A stretch of 14,391 nt of DNA from an uncultured Nocardioides sp. (GTDB lineage: Bacteria; Actinomycetota; Actinomycetes; Propionibacteriales; Nocardioidaceae): positions 1 to 14,391 of the forward strand of contig NZ_CAMPGZ010000103.1 of NCBI RefSeq assembly GCF_946885725.1. The letters run 5' to 3'. A program made the position numbers and the translations under genes. A model generated the notes under the pieces. It searched no databases, was not told the DNA's origin, and worked only from the letters and a program-made list of their open reading frames with translations. Positions 5,001-11,571 of the stretch are shown in pieces (positions within the stretch are counted from its first letter, which is position 1; each line of letters begins with the position of its first letter).

Positions 5001-7672
5001 ACCTCGACACCCACCGGCGCGCAGACCGTGACGGTCTCGCTCGCCGACGCCTTGGTCTCCACGACCGTGGCGGTGTTGGTGTAGTCGACGCACTGGCCGG
5101 GCTTGCCCTGCAGCGAAAGAGAGTAGGTGAACGGGGTCTTGGTCCCCTCGCCCTTCCAGGTGACGAAGCCCAGCGAGTGGCTCGCGCCTTGGACCGTCTT
5201 GTCGTCGACGATCTCGACGGTCTTGTCGAGCTCCGCGACAATCCAGTCCGCCTCGACCACGCCGGCGCTACCACTGGCGGTCTCCGACGGCGTCGACGCC
5301 GCGGTCTTGTTCCACGTCACGGTGGCGACGTTGGTGCCGGTGTAGCTCGGCTTGCTGGTGAACGTGCAGGTGTAGTCGAACCTCTTGCTGCCGCCCTTCG
5401 GAATCACCAGCCCGCCGGCCTTGTCGACCTCGCAGGACGCCGCGTCACCGTTGTACGCATCCGTGATGCCGGTCAGCGTCACGTCCTGCCAGTTGTTGGG
5501 GTTCGCGACCGTGATGGCGCCCGTCATCACCCAGTTGGAGTCGGTGGCGGGGCCGTCGGTGACGGTAACCGTGTAGTTCGCCGTCGCCTTGCCGGTCGCC
5601 GGGTCGACGTCGAGCGTGGTGTCCTCGGCCTTCTTCTCGATGTCGAAGGCGTAGGTGCGGGTCAGGCTCGCGATCCTGTTCTTGGTGACCGTGAGGTCCT
5701 TGCCGACGCAGACGTTGGCCTTGGCCGTCGCGTCCTGGCCGGTCTCCTTGATCGTGGCGGTGTTGTCGTACGTCGTGCAGGTGCCCGGCGTACCGGTGAA
5801 GGTCTTCGAGTAGGAGCGGGTCTCCGACTTGGCGCCCTCGCCCCAGGTCTTGGTCCAGCCGCCGTTCCACTGGTGCTGCGTGTCGGTGACGGTGACGGTC
5901 TTGTTGGTCTCGGTCTGGACCTTGTAGCTGTAGGTCTTCTGACCCGTGGCAGCGCCGGTGCCCGGGTTGGCCGCGTCCACGTCGGCCTGCGTCTGCGGGT
6001 AGGTGGCCTTGCTCCACTCGACCTTCGCGGTGTTGGTGCCGTCGGCCGGGTTGGCACCCGGCGAGCAGTTATAGGCGTAGTCGGTGGTCACACCCGCCGC
6101 GAGGCTCACCTGCAGCCCCTCGGCGCCCGACACGTCAGGGACGCCCGGGAAGGTGCAGACCGTGCCGTCGCTGAGCGTGTCGGTGAGCGTGACGGCCATC
6201 GGCAGCGAGTTCGGGTTCTTCACCGAGACCGAACCCGCGACCTTCCAACCGGACTTGATCTGGTCCTTCTCGGTCAGCGTCACCTGGTAGTCGAAAGTGG
6301 CGCCAGTGCCCTCGGGCACGTTCTGGGTGGCGGACTCGCCGAAGGTGCCGTCCGGGTTCTTGAGGGCCTTCTCGATGTCCCAGGTGTACTTCGCGTCGTA
6401 CGTCGCCACCGCGGTCTTGGTGACCTCCGGAGCGTCGTACTTGCGCTTGTCCTTGAACGTGAAGACGACCGTCTCACCGTGACCCAGCGTCTTCTTGGTG
6501 CAGGCGTCGGCGTCCTCCGCGTCGGTGGCACAGGCGGGGGGCAGGAGGTAGCCCGTCGGCGCCTCGATCTCTCGCACCGTGTAGTCGACGCCCGGCTTGA
6601 CGTTGACGATCTTGATGGAGCCGACCGTCGGGTCGGCGTCCTGCAGACCGGCGGCCGCCGTGTTGTTGTCGACGACGGCCTTGGCGGTCTGGTCCTGGGC
6701 GCCGGCCGTCGGGTTGGGCGAGACCTCGAACTTGGTTCCGGGGACCGTCACCCGCTCGCCGGTGGCGAAGTCCTTCTTGACGATCTGGATCACGCCGCAG
6801 TCGGACGGGATGTCGACCGGTCCCTGAGCGAGGTCCTTCAGGCGGCTGCTCTCGCCGTCCTCGTTGCCCTCCTGCGTGCGCATGTTGAAGGTGCTGAAGC
6901 CACTGACCGGGCAGGACGTCGCGCCGAGAGCCGTCAGGTCGATGGTGAGCTCGAAGAACTGGTTCGTCGGGAGCATCCGCGGGTTGCCGGAGGAGTGCCC
7001 GGACTGGAAGTAGTCGCGGACCGGCGCCGCATTGACGCCGAAGTCGCTGACGGAGTCGCAGTTCTGGGGCGTGCCCCACTGGCTGCCCGTCCAGATCTGC
7101 GCGCTCTCGCACTCCTGGAGGGAGCTTCCGTTGATGTCCATGTTGATCCGCACGTCGCCCTTCGTGCGCGGCGGCATGATCTGGTTGTGCGCGGCCTGGT
7201 TCAGCTCGACCCAGAAGTTCTGGGTGCCGGTGCCGGCGCCGCGGTCCCAGCCGAGCGCCAGGATCAGGTGGTTGGCGGCATCGCGGTGACTGTCGACCAG
7301 GACGTTGCCGATGTCGGACTTGCCTGACGGCGTGCCCTTGGAGTCGAAGGTCCAGCCCTTGTCGTTCCCGATCCCGTCGTAGCCGTCCTCAGAGTTGCCG
7401 CCGGCGAACCCGCTCGAGTCGTTGGGGCTGATCCCGTCGCGGATGATCGCGAAGCCCGGGCCGGGGGCGGACGCGTGCCCTTCCCAGTCGTTGCTCAGGC
7501 CGTTCTGGTCGCCGTCGGCGACGATCGTGCTCGGTGCGGCGTACGCGGGCGCGAGCCACAGCACCGGCAGCGTCACGAGCGCGATGGCTGCGGACAGCAC
7601 GACGCGCACGGCGACCGAGAGAGCGGAAGGCCGCGCGACGGTGCGTGCGCGGCGGAAAGGCTGACTGGCCAC
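2072..7672 (-). CDS. giant LPXTG-anchored repeat surface protein (prealbumin-like/SpaA domain plus six tandem repeats)
   Basis: From GTG 7672 the product is 1866 aa. It opens with a Sec signal peptide (basic residues 6-13, hydrophobic 22-42, cleavage after AYA at about 45). An acidic DGDQNGLSNDWE loop (53-64) resembles a thrombospondin type 3/EF-hand calcium loop. A domain with WTF, KSDIG and FWVELNQ motifs follows to about 290. Next is a SpaA/prealbumin-like domain (about 292-412) with IVKKD at its start and YTVREIEAPTGY near its end. Six repeats of 219-243 aa fill 413-1795, then a Pro/Lys/Glu stalk (about 1797-1825), LPDTG (1828-1832), a hydrophobic helix and a basic tail ending RRKLGS. It is probably a wall-linked stalk or adhesin. 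The frame is open to GTG 7771, but that start would put 33 extra residues before the signal peptide. GTG 7672 is preceded by a GGGGGG run at short spacing. The ligand is unknown. Confidence 0.92.
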   Translation of the reverse strand: MASQPFRRARTVARPSALSVAVRVVLSAAIALVTLPVLWLAPAYAAPSTIVADGDQNGLSNDWEGHASAPGPGFAIIRDGISPNDSSGFAGGNSEDGYDGIGNDKGWTFDSKGTPSGKSDIGNVLVDSHRDAANHLILALGWDRGAGTGTQNFWVELNQAAHNQIMPPRTKGDVRINMDINGSSLQECESAQIWTGSQWGTPQNCDSVSDFGVNAAPVRDYFQSGHSSGNPRMLPTNQFFELTIDLTALGATSCPVSGFSTFNMRTQEGNEDGESSRLKDLAQGPVDIPSDCGVIQIVKKDFATGERVTVPGTKFEVSPNPTAGAQDQTAKAVVDNNTAAAGLQDADPTVGSIKIVNVKPGVDYTVREIEAPTGYLLPPACATDAEDADACTKKTLGHGETVVFTFKDKRKYDAPEVTKTAVATYDAKYTWDIEKALKNPDGTFGESATQNVPEGTGATFDYQVTLTEKDQIKSGWKVAGSVSVKNPNSLPMAVTLTDTLSDGTVCTFPGVPDVSGAEGLQVSLAAGVTTDYAYNCSPGANPADGTNTAKVEWSKATYPQTQADVDAANPGTGAATGQKTYSYKVQTETNKTVTVTDTQHQWNGGWTKTWGEGAKSETRSYSKTFTGTPGTCTTYDNTATIKETGQDATAKANVCVGKDLTVTKNRIASLTRTYAFDIEKKAEDTTLDVDPATGKATANYTVTVTDGPATDSNWVMTGAITVANPNNWQDVTLTGITDAYNGDAASCEVDKAGGLVIPKGGSKRFDYTCTFTSKPSYTGTNVATVTWNKTAASTPSETASGSAGVVEADWIVAELDKTVEIVDDKTVQGASHSLGFVTWKGEGTKTPFTYSLSLQGKPGQCVDYTNTATVVETKASASETVTVCAPVGVEVEKTAAGTYDRTYKWRIDKQVDTTRVDIDGGQHTFHYTVTASPDGYADSGWTMGGTITVKNPNTFKTMTVDITDVPNVGGGAVCTVTNGEDVEIGKAALVNGQVVPATATRPYSCTFTSEPSYQGGTNTAVATWDGGSASSTPVPVDFTVGKQTHKTVTVVDDQTVKDTSTVLGTATWTAGPKSFEYSLTKTGVAGECTTYDNTATIVETKQTATASATLCVQKALEVSKTVEAGYERTYLWTIAKQADKTSFEIAEGGSAKVSYTVTAAPNGYVDGGWAMTGTVTVKNPNSAGLGSITADIADSNTVGADCQVIGGDDVEIPAGATVNLGYRCTFPEDGPSSYDGTNTATATWTGTSGGARTAVGTADVHFAMSKQINDKVTVTDLFDDATVPGGGVVENLGTADWFAGQKEFTYSRDLAGVAGQCVVHDNTATIVETQQKANAKVTVCTEAALELDKSVTATYERTYHWSLDKAARQLDDVEVTDGSTGTFDYTVEVTPQLPGDSGHDDHDFAMHGTITVTNPNDYAGGSITADITDVPSVGGGAECEVEDGEGVEIAPGESVTLDYDCSFDARPSYSGTNKAVASWTGPTGAARSASSDAEIVTFALINEIDKTVTVYDDKTVPGRKVTLGEATWSPAGTPTRFTYELPLTGTEGRCTDFTNTATVPLEGSPDLSDEATVTLCVEGDALLANVVDASYDRSYAWSIAKQADGTRFDVDNDGRATVGYTVTAMPGAATDSGWTMNGALTVTNPNAYKSLTVDVATLTDLGGGATCVLTPGQDLTVPASSSRTYTYGCSFTEQPAYSGTGTTKVTWDKGTVSIPSPVAFALDQETNKVVDVVDDQTVPGRSVALGRATWNAEGTPTPFSYTLDLAAGTNECVDYTNTATVVQTGASADATVTVCGPQILPAEETRPEPKPEPKPTARPRPPAVVAGLPDTGGPRGLLLWAGAGLVLAGGALMIGRGTASRRKLGS
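2177..2191 (-). other. LPDTG sortase sorting signal
   Basis: Codons for Leu-Pro-Asp-Thr-Gly lie 35 residues before the C-terminus. They are followed by a Gly/Leu/Ala-rich hydrophobic stretch and a tail with RRK. This three-part arrangement is the classic cell-wall sorting signal. A sortase would cut between Thr and Gly and link Thr to the envelope. No sortase gene is in the window. Confidence 0.9.
2288..2944 (-). repeat. surface-protein repeat 6 of 6 (219 aa)
   Basis: Last and shortest unit, with SYDRSYAWSIAKQADGT, DSGWTMNGALTVTNPN, TCVL, YGCSF, PAYSGTGTT, NKVVDVVDDQTVPG and CVDYTNTATVVQT, ending VTVC. It runs directly into the Pro/Glu/Lys stalk before LPDTG. Confidence 0.88.
2945..3652 (-). 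repeat. surface-protein repeat 5 of 6 (236 aa)
   Basis: Unit with TYERTYHWSLDKAARQ, a His/Asp-rich variant DSGHDDHDFAMHG in place of the usual DSGW, TITVTNPN, ECEV, YDCSF, PSYSGTN, DKTVTVYDDKTVPG and CTDFTNTATV, ending VTLC. The His/Asp cluster is unique among the six. Confidence 0.88.
3653..4339 (-). repeat. surface-protein repeat 4 of 6 (229 aa)
   Basis: Unit with GYERTYLWTIAKQADKT, DGGWAMTGTVTVKNPN, DCQV, YRCTF, SSYDGTNTA, DKVTVTDLFDD and CVVHDNTATIVET, ending VTVC. Its first half closely resembles those of repeats 3 and 6. Confidence 0.88.
4340..5020 (-). repeat. surface-protein repeat 3 of 6 (227 aa)
   Basis: Unit with TYDRTYKWRIDKQVD, DSGWTMGGTITVKNPN, VGGGAVCTV, YSCTFTSEPSYQGG, HKTVTVVDDQTV and CTTYDNTATIVET, ending ATLC. 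It is a typical unit close to the six-repeat consensus. Confidence 0.88.
5021..5707 (-). repeat. surface-protein repeat 2 of 6 (229 aa)
   Basis: Unit with SLTRTYAFDIEKK, DSNWVMTGAITVANPN, CEV and YTCTF cysteines, PSYTGTN, DKTVEIVDDKTV and CVDYTNTATVVET, ending VTVC. Its NTATV block at the DNA level is nearly identical to that of repeat 6. Confidence 0.88.
5708..6436 (-). repeat. surface-protein repeat 1 of 6 (243 aa)
   Basis: The most divergent unit. It starts PEVTKTAVATYDAKYTW and carries SGWKVAGSVSVKNPN, cysteines in TVC and YNC, then NKTVTVTD and CTTYDNTATI before the closing NVC. The second half has a longer insert, rich in Gln, Trp and Thr, than other units. Confidence 0.85.
6437..6799 (-). 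other. SpaA/prealbumin-like domain of the surface protein
   Basis: This part of the surface protein begins CGVIQIVKKD, has GTKFEV in an early strand, and ends with GVDYTVREIEAPTGYLLP and a FTFKD strand. The K-D, G-x-x-F and E-x-x-A-P-x-G-Y pattern is that of SpaA/Cna-B-like pilin domains. These often carry a Lys-Asn isopeptide bond helped by the conserved Glu. A Lys is present in the first strand, but I have not identified the Asn partner with confidence. Confidence 0.7.
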
Positions 7673-8078
7673 GATCCCCCCAAGGATCCGTTCGGTCAGC
7701 CACCCCGAAGGGTTGGTGCCGGGCGGTCGCGCGCGCACCGGCAGTGCGTGCACGCGCGGTCGCACGACCACCGAGGCCCCCCACGGTGGCGAAGTGAGTG
7801 CCGCCCGGCGTTCTCCCCCCGGCCGACGTGACGCCCCCCGAGCGAGCGCCGTTTGCAGCGCTGTCCGGTGCCTACTGCCCCCAGCTGACTACCGGACGCT
7901 GAAGTTTCGTACGCGCAGGTAGCCCGAGAAAAGGCCTATGTCCGGATCTAGCCGATAGATCACCCTGTCGGGTTCCGGCGCAGCGGTCTGAATGGCGCGA
8001 TCGGGTGGTTTCCGCATGGCCCACACGTGCCATCGGCCTCCCCACGGTGCGGGAGACGCCGCGGCTAGGGTGACCGCC
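7673..8078. promoter_or_regulatory. divergent intergenic region between surface protein and aminotransferase
   Basis: About 400 bp with no supported gene, although 7673-7771 could be coding if the surface protein used GTG 7771. The stretch 7905-7970 is visibly less GC-rich than its surroundings. It holds a perfect inverted repeat GATCTA-GCCGA-TAGATC (7945-7961), a possible operator. I found no convincing -35/-10 pair for the surface-protein gene. Confidence 0.5.
8066..8071 (+). promoter_or_regulatory. -10 hexamer TAGGGT of a probable leaderless aminotransferase transcript
   Basis: TAGGGT ends 7 nt before ATG 8079, the distance expected from -10 to transcription start. The mRNA would therefore begin at the A of ATG. 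No good -35 is visible. This supports ATG 8079 over in-frame starts further upstream. Confidence 0.5.
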
Positions 8079-9161
8079 ATGACCACGCTCGAGGACCACG
8101 GCCCGGTGGTGCGACCGGCCATCGCGAACATCCCCGCCTACGTGCCCGGCAGGCCGCCGGCACCGCGCCCCGGGCTGACGACGTACAAGCTCTCCTCCAA
8201 CGAGAACCCCAACGACCCGCTGCCCGGCGTGGTGGAGGCGGCGATGGAGGCCGTGCAGCGGATGAACCGCTACCCCGACATGGGGTGCACCGGGCTGTAC
8301 GCCGCACTCAGCGAGCGACTCGGCGTGCCGACCGAGCACCTGGCGGCGGGGACCGGGTCGGTGGCGGTGCTGTACCACCTGCTGCAGGCGTTCTGCGAGG
8401 CCGGCGACGAGGTCGTCTACGCGTGGCGGTCGTTCGAGGCATACCCGATCGCGGTCGCCGTCACCGGTGCCACCTCGGTGCACGTGCCGCTGACCGCCGA
8501 CGCGCGGCACGACCTCGACGCGATGGCCGCCGCGATCACCGAGCGCACCAAGGTCGTCGTCGTCTGCACGCCCAACAACCCGACCGGGCCGGCGGTGACG
8601 CGGCGCGAGCTCGAGGAGTTCCTCGCCAAGGTGCCGCCGCACGTGCTGGTCGTCGTCGACGAGGCCTACCGCGAGTTCGTGCGCATCGACGACCCGGTGG
8701 ACGCCGTCGACCTCTACCGCGACCGCGAGAACGTGGTGGTGATGCGGACGTTCGCGAAGGCGTACGGGCTCGCCGGGTTCCGCGTCGGGTACGCCGTCGC
8801 GCCGGCGCCCGTCGCCGCGGCGATCCGCGCGTGCGCGCTGCCGTTCGGCGTCTCGAGCGTCGCCCAGGCCGCGGCCGTCGCGTCGCTGGAGCGCGAGGCC
8901 GAGCTGCTCGAGCGGGTCGACGGGATCGTGGCCGAGCGCGAGCGCGTGGTGGCGGCGCTGCGCGACCAGGGCTTCGACGTACCCGACGCGCAGGGCAACT
9001 TCGTCTGGCTCGCCCTCGGCGACCGCACGCTGGAGTTCGCGCAGGCCGCCGAGGAGGCCGGCGTGATGGTGCGGCCGTTCGCGGGCGACGGCGCGCGGGT
9101 GTCGATCGGCGAGCCGGCCGGCAACGACGTGCTGCTGTCGGTGACGCCGCGGTTCGCCTGA
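8079..9161 (+). CDS. pat: PLP-dependent aromatic amino acid / histidinol-phosphate aminotransferase
   Basis: A 360-residue fold-type I aminotransferase of the HisC/Pat group, which transfers an amino group between an amino acid and 2-oxoglutarate using pyridoxal phosphate. Visible landmarks are YKLSSNENP (36-44), NNPTG (166-170), DEAYREF (194-200), [15 protein letters not shown] with the Schiff-base Lys227, and ARVSIGE with the carboxylate-binding Arg340. The SSNENP beginning and overall length fit actinobacterial Pat (putative phenylalanine aminotransferase). HisC shares these motifs, and no his genes are nearby, which favours Pat. The open frame extends upstream to 7992, but the family start and the -10 element just before 8079 favour this ATG. 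It lies alone between a divergent surface gene and a transporter with its own promoter. Confidence 0.88.
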   Translation: MTTLEDHGPVVRPAIANIPAYVPGRPPAPRPGLTTYKLSSNENPNDPLPGVVEAAMEAVQRMNRYPDMGCTGLYAALSERLGVPTEHLAAGTGSVAVLYHLLQAFCEAGDEVVYAWRSFEAYPIAVAVTGATSVHVPLTADARHDLDAMAAAITERTKVVVVCTPNNPTGPAVTRRELEEFLAKVPPHVLVVVDEAYREFVRIDDPVDAVDLYRDRENVVVMRTFAKAYGLAGFRVGYAVAPAPVAAAIRACALPFGVSSVAQAAAVASLEREAELLERVDGIVAERERVVAALRDQGFDVPDAQGNFVWLALGDRTLEFAQAAEEAGVMVRPFAGDGARVSIGEPAGNDVLLSVTPRFA

Positions 9162-9212
9162 CGCGCTGGGGCAACGCCTGAGACGACAGGACCGTCATGG
9201 GTTGATAGCCCT

Positions 9213-9218
9213 TACGCT
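9213..9218 (+). promoter_or_regulatory. -10 hexamer TACGCT of a probable leaderless transporter transcript
   Basis: TACGCT is followed by six bases (GGTCCG) and then GTG 9225. This geometry fits transcription starting at the start codon. No clear -35 is seen at 16-18 bp. The remainder of the 63-bp gap 9162-9224 shows no terminator hairpin. Confidence 0.55.
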
Positions 9219-9224
9219 GGTCCG

Positions 9225-10205
9225 GTGACCACGACCCTGCCCGCGCCCTCGGCGACCGCCCATCGCCGACCGGCGCTGGGCTTCGGGCTCGTGGTGCTCG
9301 GCGCCTGCCTGTTCATCCTCAACGCGGGCGTCTCCCGCGTCGCGCTGCGGGCGGGTGTCGACCCGGCGATGCTGACGACGATCCGGATCACGGGTACGGC
9401 GGTGCTGCTCGCGGTGTTCGCCGCGTTCTTCCGCCGCACCGCGCTGCGCCCGCCGCGCGGCCGGCTCGCGTGGCTGCTGCTCGTGCACGGCCTCATCGGC
9501 GTGGCGGGCCTGCAGTGGACGTACTTCGTGGCGATCGACCGGCTGCCGGTCGGGATGGCGCTGCTGCTGGAGTACCAGGCACCGATCCTCGTCGCGGTGT
9601 GGGCGCGCGTGGTGCAGAAGGAGCAGGTGCTCGGCCGGATGTGGGTCGGCCTCGCGTTGGCGATCGTCGGCCTCGCCGCGGCGACCGGCATCTGGCAGGG
9701 CCTGGCGTTCGACGTCGTGGGCATCGCCGCCGGCTTCGGTGCGGCGGTGTGCTTCGCGACGTACTTCCTGATCGGCGAGCACGGCGTCGGCCTGCTCGAC
9801 CCGTGGCGGGTGATCCTCTGGGCGTTCGTGGTCGCGGCGGTCGCGATGAACCTGGTCTCCCCGCTGACCGGGCTCGACACCGGCCTGCTCGACGACGTGG
9901 TGCCGCTGCTCGGCCGCCTCGACGCGTTCGCAGCGCCCGTGTGGCTGCTGCTGGTGTGGGTGATGCTGCCCGGGACGCTGGTGCCGTTCGCCGTCGAGCT
10001 GGTGGCGCTGCGCCACCTGCGCGCCACGACTGTCACGATGATCGCGATGCTGGAGCCCGTCGGAGTCGCTGCCCTGGGTTGGCTGTGGTTCCGCGAGTCG
10101 CTCGGTCTGGTCGGCACGCTGGGCTGCCTGGCCGTGGTGGCCGGGATCGTGCTCGCGCAGACCGCACGCCGCGCGCCCGTCGTCGTGGAGCCTCCGCACC
10201 TGTGA
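9225..10205 (+). CDS. EamA/DMT-superfamily membrane transporter
   Basis: A 326-residue hydrophobic protein with about ten membrane helices arranged as two EamA halves (about 18-145 and 160-315). The first half shows GLQWTYFVAIDRLPVGMALLLEY and the second LRHLRATTVTMIAMLEPVGVAALGWLWF, the usual 'AL...a.lea.Ea.P....' pattern of drug/metabolite exporters. It probably exports a small metabolite or amino acid, but the substrate cannot be read from sequence. The GTG start at 9225 is set by the -10 element six bases upstream. Its TGA overlaps the GTG of the acetyltransferase gene as GTGA, so the two are co-transcribed and probably translationally coupled. Confidence 0.9.
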   Translation: MTTTLPAPSATAHRRPALGFGLVVLGACLFILNAGVSRVALRAGVDPAMLTTIRITGTAVLLAVFAAFFRRTALRPPRGRLAWLLLVHGLIGVAGLQWTYFVAIDRLPVGMALLLEYQAPILVAVWARVVQKEQVLGRMWVGLALAIVGLAAATGIWQGLAFDVVGIAAGFGAAVCFATYFLIGEHGVGLLDPWRVILWAFVVAAVAMNLVSPLTGLDTGLLDDVVPLLGRLDAFAAPVWLLLVWVMLPGTLVPFAVELVALRHLRATTVTMIAMLEPVGVAALGWLWFRESLGLVGTLGCLAVVAGIVLAQTARRAPVVVEPPHL

Positions 10206-10831
10206 GCGACCTCTACTTCCTCGCCGACCGCTGGCTCGAGGGCTGGGCGGTCAGCCGCGGTGCCACGCTGACTCGCCGTACCGACGTGGTCGACGTCGAC
10301 CTCGGCCCGGACAGCCGTTCACGGCGCCGCGAGCTGGTGATGGTCGTGCCTTCTGTGTCGGTGCTCCAGGCGGCGCTGGCGGAAGTCGCCATGACGGACG
10401 ACCTGTGGGCCACGGTCATCGGCGAGCGCCCGCACGTCGGACACCCGGGCGTCCCGGTGCAGGACGAGGACGAGGCCCTGATGACTGTCTCCCTCCCGCA
10501 GGATGCGGAGCTGCCCGACGGGGTTTCGCTCGAGGCGGACGGTCGGCGCGCGTTCGCGCGGATCAACGTCGACGGCGAGCACGCCGCTGAAGGGCAGGTC
10601 GGCCTCGCCGACGGCTACGCGGTCTTCGACCGGATCCGCACGCAGGACGCCTTCAAGCGTCGAGGCCTGGGCAGCCGGGTCATGCAGGCGCTCACCGCCT
10701 GGTCGGTCGACCAGGGGGCGACGACCGGCGTGCTGGTGGCGTCGGCCCAGGGGCAGTTGCTGTACGAGCGCCTGGGCTGGACGCGCCGGGCACCGTTGAC
10801 CACGTGGGCGCGCGCGCCGCGGACGTGGTGA
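10202..10831 (+). CDS. GNAT family N-acetyltransferase
   Basis: A 209-residue protein with a GNAT core in its C-terminal half. Residues 138-160 contain the strand YAVFDRI and the acetyl-CoA pyrophosphate loop KRRGLGSRV (R/Q-x-x-G-x-G/A pattern, 152-160). The strand TTGVLVAS and the closing LLYERLGW (187-193) follow, as is usual for motif B. The N-terminal region (about 1-100) is less recognisable. GTG 10202 overlaps the transporter stop as GTGA, pointing to an operon and possibly linked function, such as acetylating a compound handled by the transporter. The acceptor substrate is unknown. It ends 24 bp from the convergent phosphatase pseudogene with no obvious hairpin between them. Confidence 0.85.
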   Translation: MSDLYFLADRWLEGWAVSRGATLTRRTDVVDVDLGPDSRSRRRELVMVVPSVSVLQAALAEVAMTDDLWATVIGERPHVGHPGVPVQDEDEALMTVSLPQDAELPDGVSLEADGRRAFARINVDGEHAAEGQVGLADGYAVFDRIRTQDAFKRRGLGSRVMQALTAWSVDQGATTGVLVASAQGQLLYERLGWTRRAPLTTWARAPRTW

Positions 10832-10855
10832 TCCGCCGCTGACCCTCGGTCGCTG

Positions 10856-11495
10856 TCAGAGGCCTCGCAGGTGGGAGACGTCGTTGAGCGTCTCCACGGC
10901 CCGATTGTGGAAGTAGTCGTCCTCCGCAGCACCGTGATGCCGCCGCTCGTCGATCGGAACGACGCGTAGCCGGCCGACTCGATCGGCATTCCGATCCAGG
11001 CGCAGACGACGAACGTGAGCGTCCCTCCGTGGGTCACGACGACCTGGTGCGCGCAGTCGCGCGCGAGGATCTGCGCGACGGCGCGGTAGGCGCGTTGCGC
11101 GAGCTCGGCCTTGGTCTCCGCACCTCGATGCCTCCGTCGTGGTGCATGCGCTCCCCCGCTGGTGGTGGCGGGTTGAAGCGCTCGTCGAGCCATTGCTGCG
11201 GCTTTCCTCCGGCGACGCCGTACGACTTCTCGCGCAGGTCGCTCATCGGGACCGGCTGAAGGTCCAGCCTGCTCGCGATGGCCTCGGCGGTCTGCACCGT
11301 ACGGCGAAGGTCGGAGGTGAACAGCTCGACCTCGACGTCGCCTGGAACGAGCTCGGCCAGACGGTCCGCGATCGCGGAAGCCTGACGCTTTTCGCGGTCG
11401 GTGAGCTCCGAGTCGAACTGACCACCGACGACCCGTTCGACATGGTGCGTGGCCTCGGGGTGTGCGACGACGTACAGCGTTCTGATCTCGATCAC
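10856..11495 (-). pseudogene. histidine phosphatase (phosphoglycerate mutase-like), two frameshifts
   Basis: From GTG 11495, preceded by GGAGGTGA with about 10 nt between GGAGG and GTG, the frame encodes [19 protein letters not shown] and continues to about residue 123. This is the branch of the histidine phosphatase superfamily with HPEATHH in place of RHG. Homology then moves to a second frame ([37 protein letters not shown]) and to a third ([19 protein letters not shown]) ending at TGA 10856. The breaks lie near 11123-11125 and 10924-10925. Each is repaired by one extra G in a minus-strand GG, giving GGG. Repaired, the protein would be 213 aa, a normal length, with both catalytic histidines. 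It may be a real pseudogene or carry two homopolymer sequencing errors. Confidence 0.85.
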
Positions 11496-11518
11496 CCCCT
11501 GGTCACCTCCGCCCGTCC

Positions 11519-11547
11519 TTGGCGGTCGCGGATCGGCTACCTATCGT
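11519..11547 (+). promoter_or_regulatory. promoter of the PAS-domain gene
   Basis: TTGGCG (11519-11524) and TATCGT (11542-11547) are 17 bp apart. Transcription would start near 11554, leaving a short leader with GGGAAGG just before ATG 11572. It lies in the 76-bp gap shared with the divergent phosphatase gene. Confidence 0.5.
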
Positions 11548-11571
11548 GGGTCGGACAAGGGAAGGCGGCTT

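Noticed and set aside
2072..6436. Frameshift or misassembly in the surface-protein repeats
   Set aside because: All six units are in one frame with every cysteine and NPN motif in place, so nothing in this sequence itself suggests an error.
3452..7327. A 1291-codon open frame on the plus strand, antisense to the surface-protein gene
   Set aside because: Its product is dominated by Val, Arg, Gly, Asp and Leu with no domain pattern. It is the expected shadow of a GC-rich repetitive gene with strong third-position bias on the other strand.
7951..7958. GCCGATAG resembling the -10 of FliA/WhiG-type sigma factors
   Set aside because: No TAAA-like -35 at the required 15-bp spacing, it reads toward the aminotransferase, and the sequence is part of the 7945-7961 palindrome.
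7992..8078. N-terminal extension of the aminotransferase to the first in-frame ATG
   Set aside because: The extra 29 residues do not match the family, and the -10 element at 8066 would lie inside the coding region.
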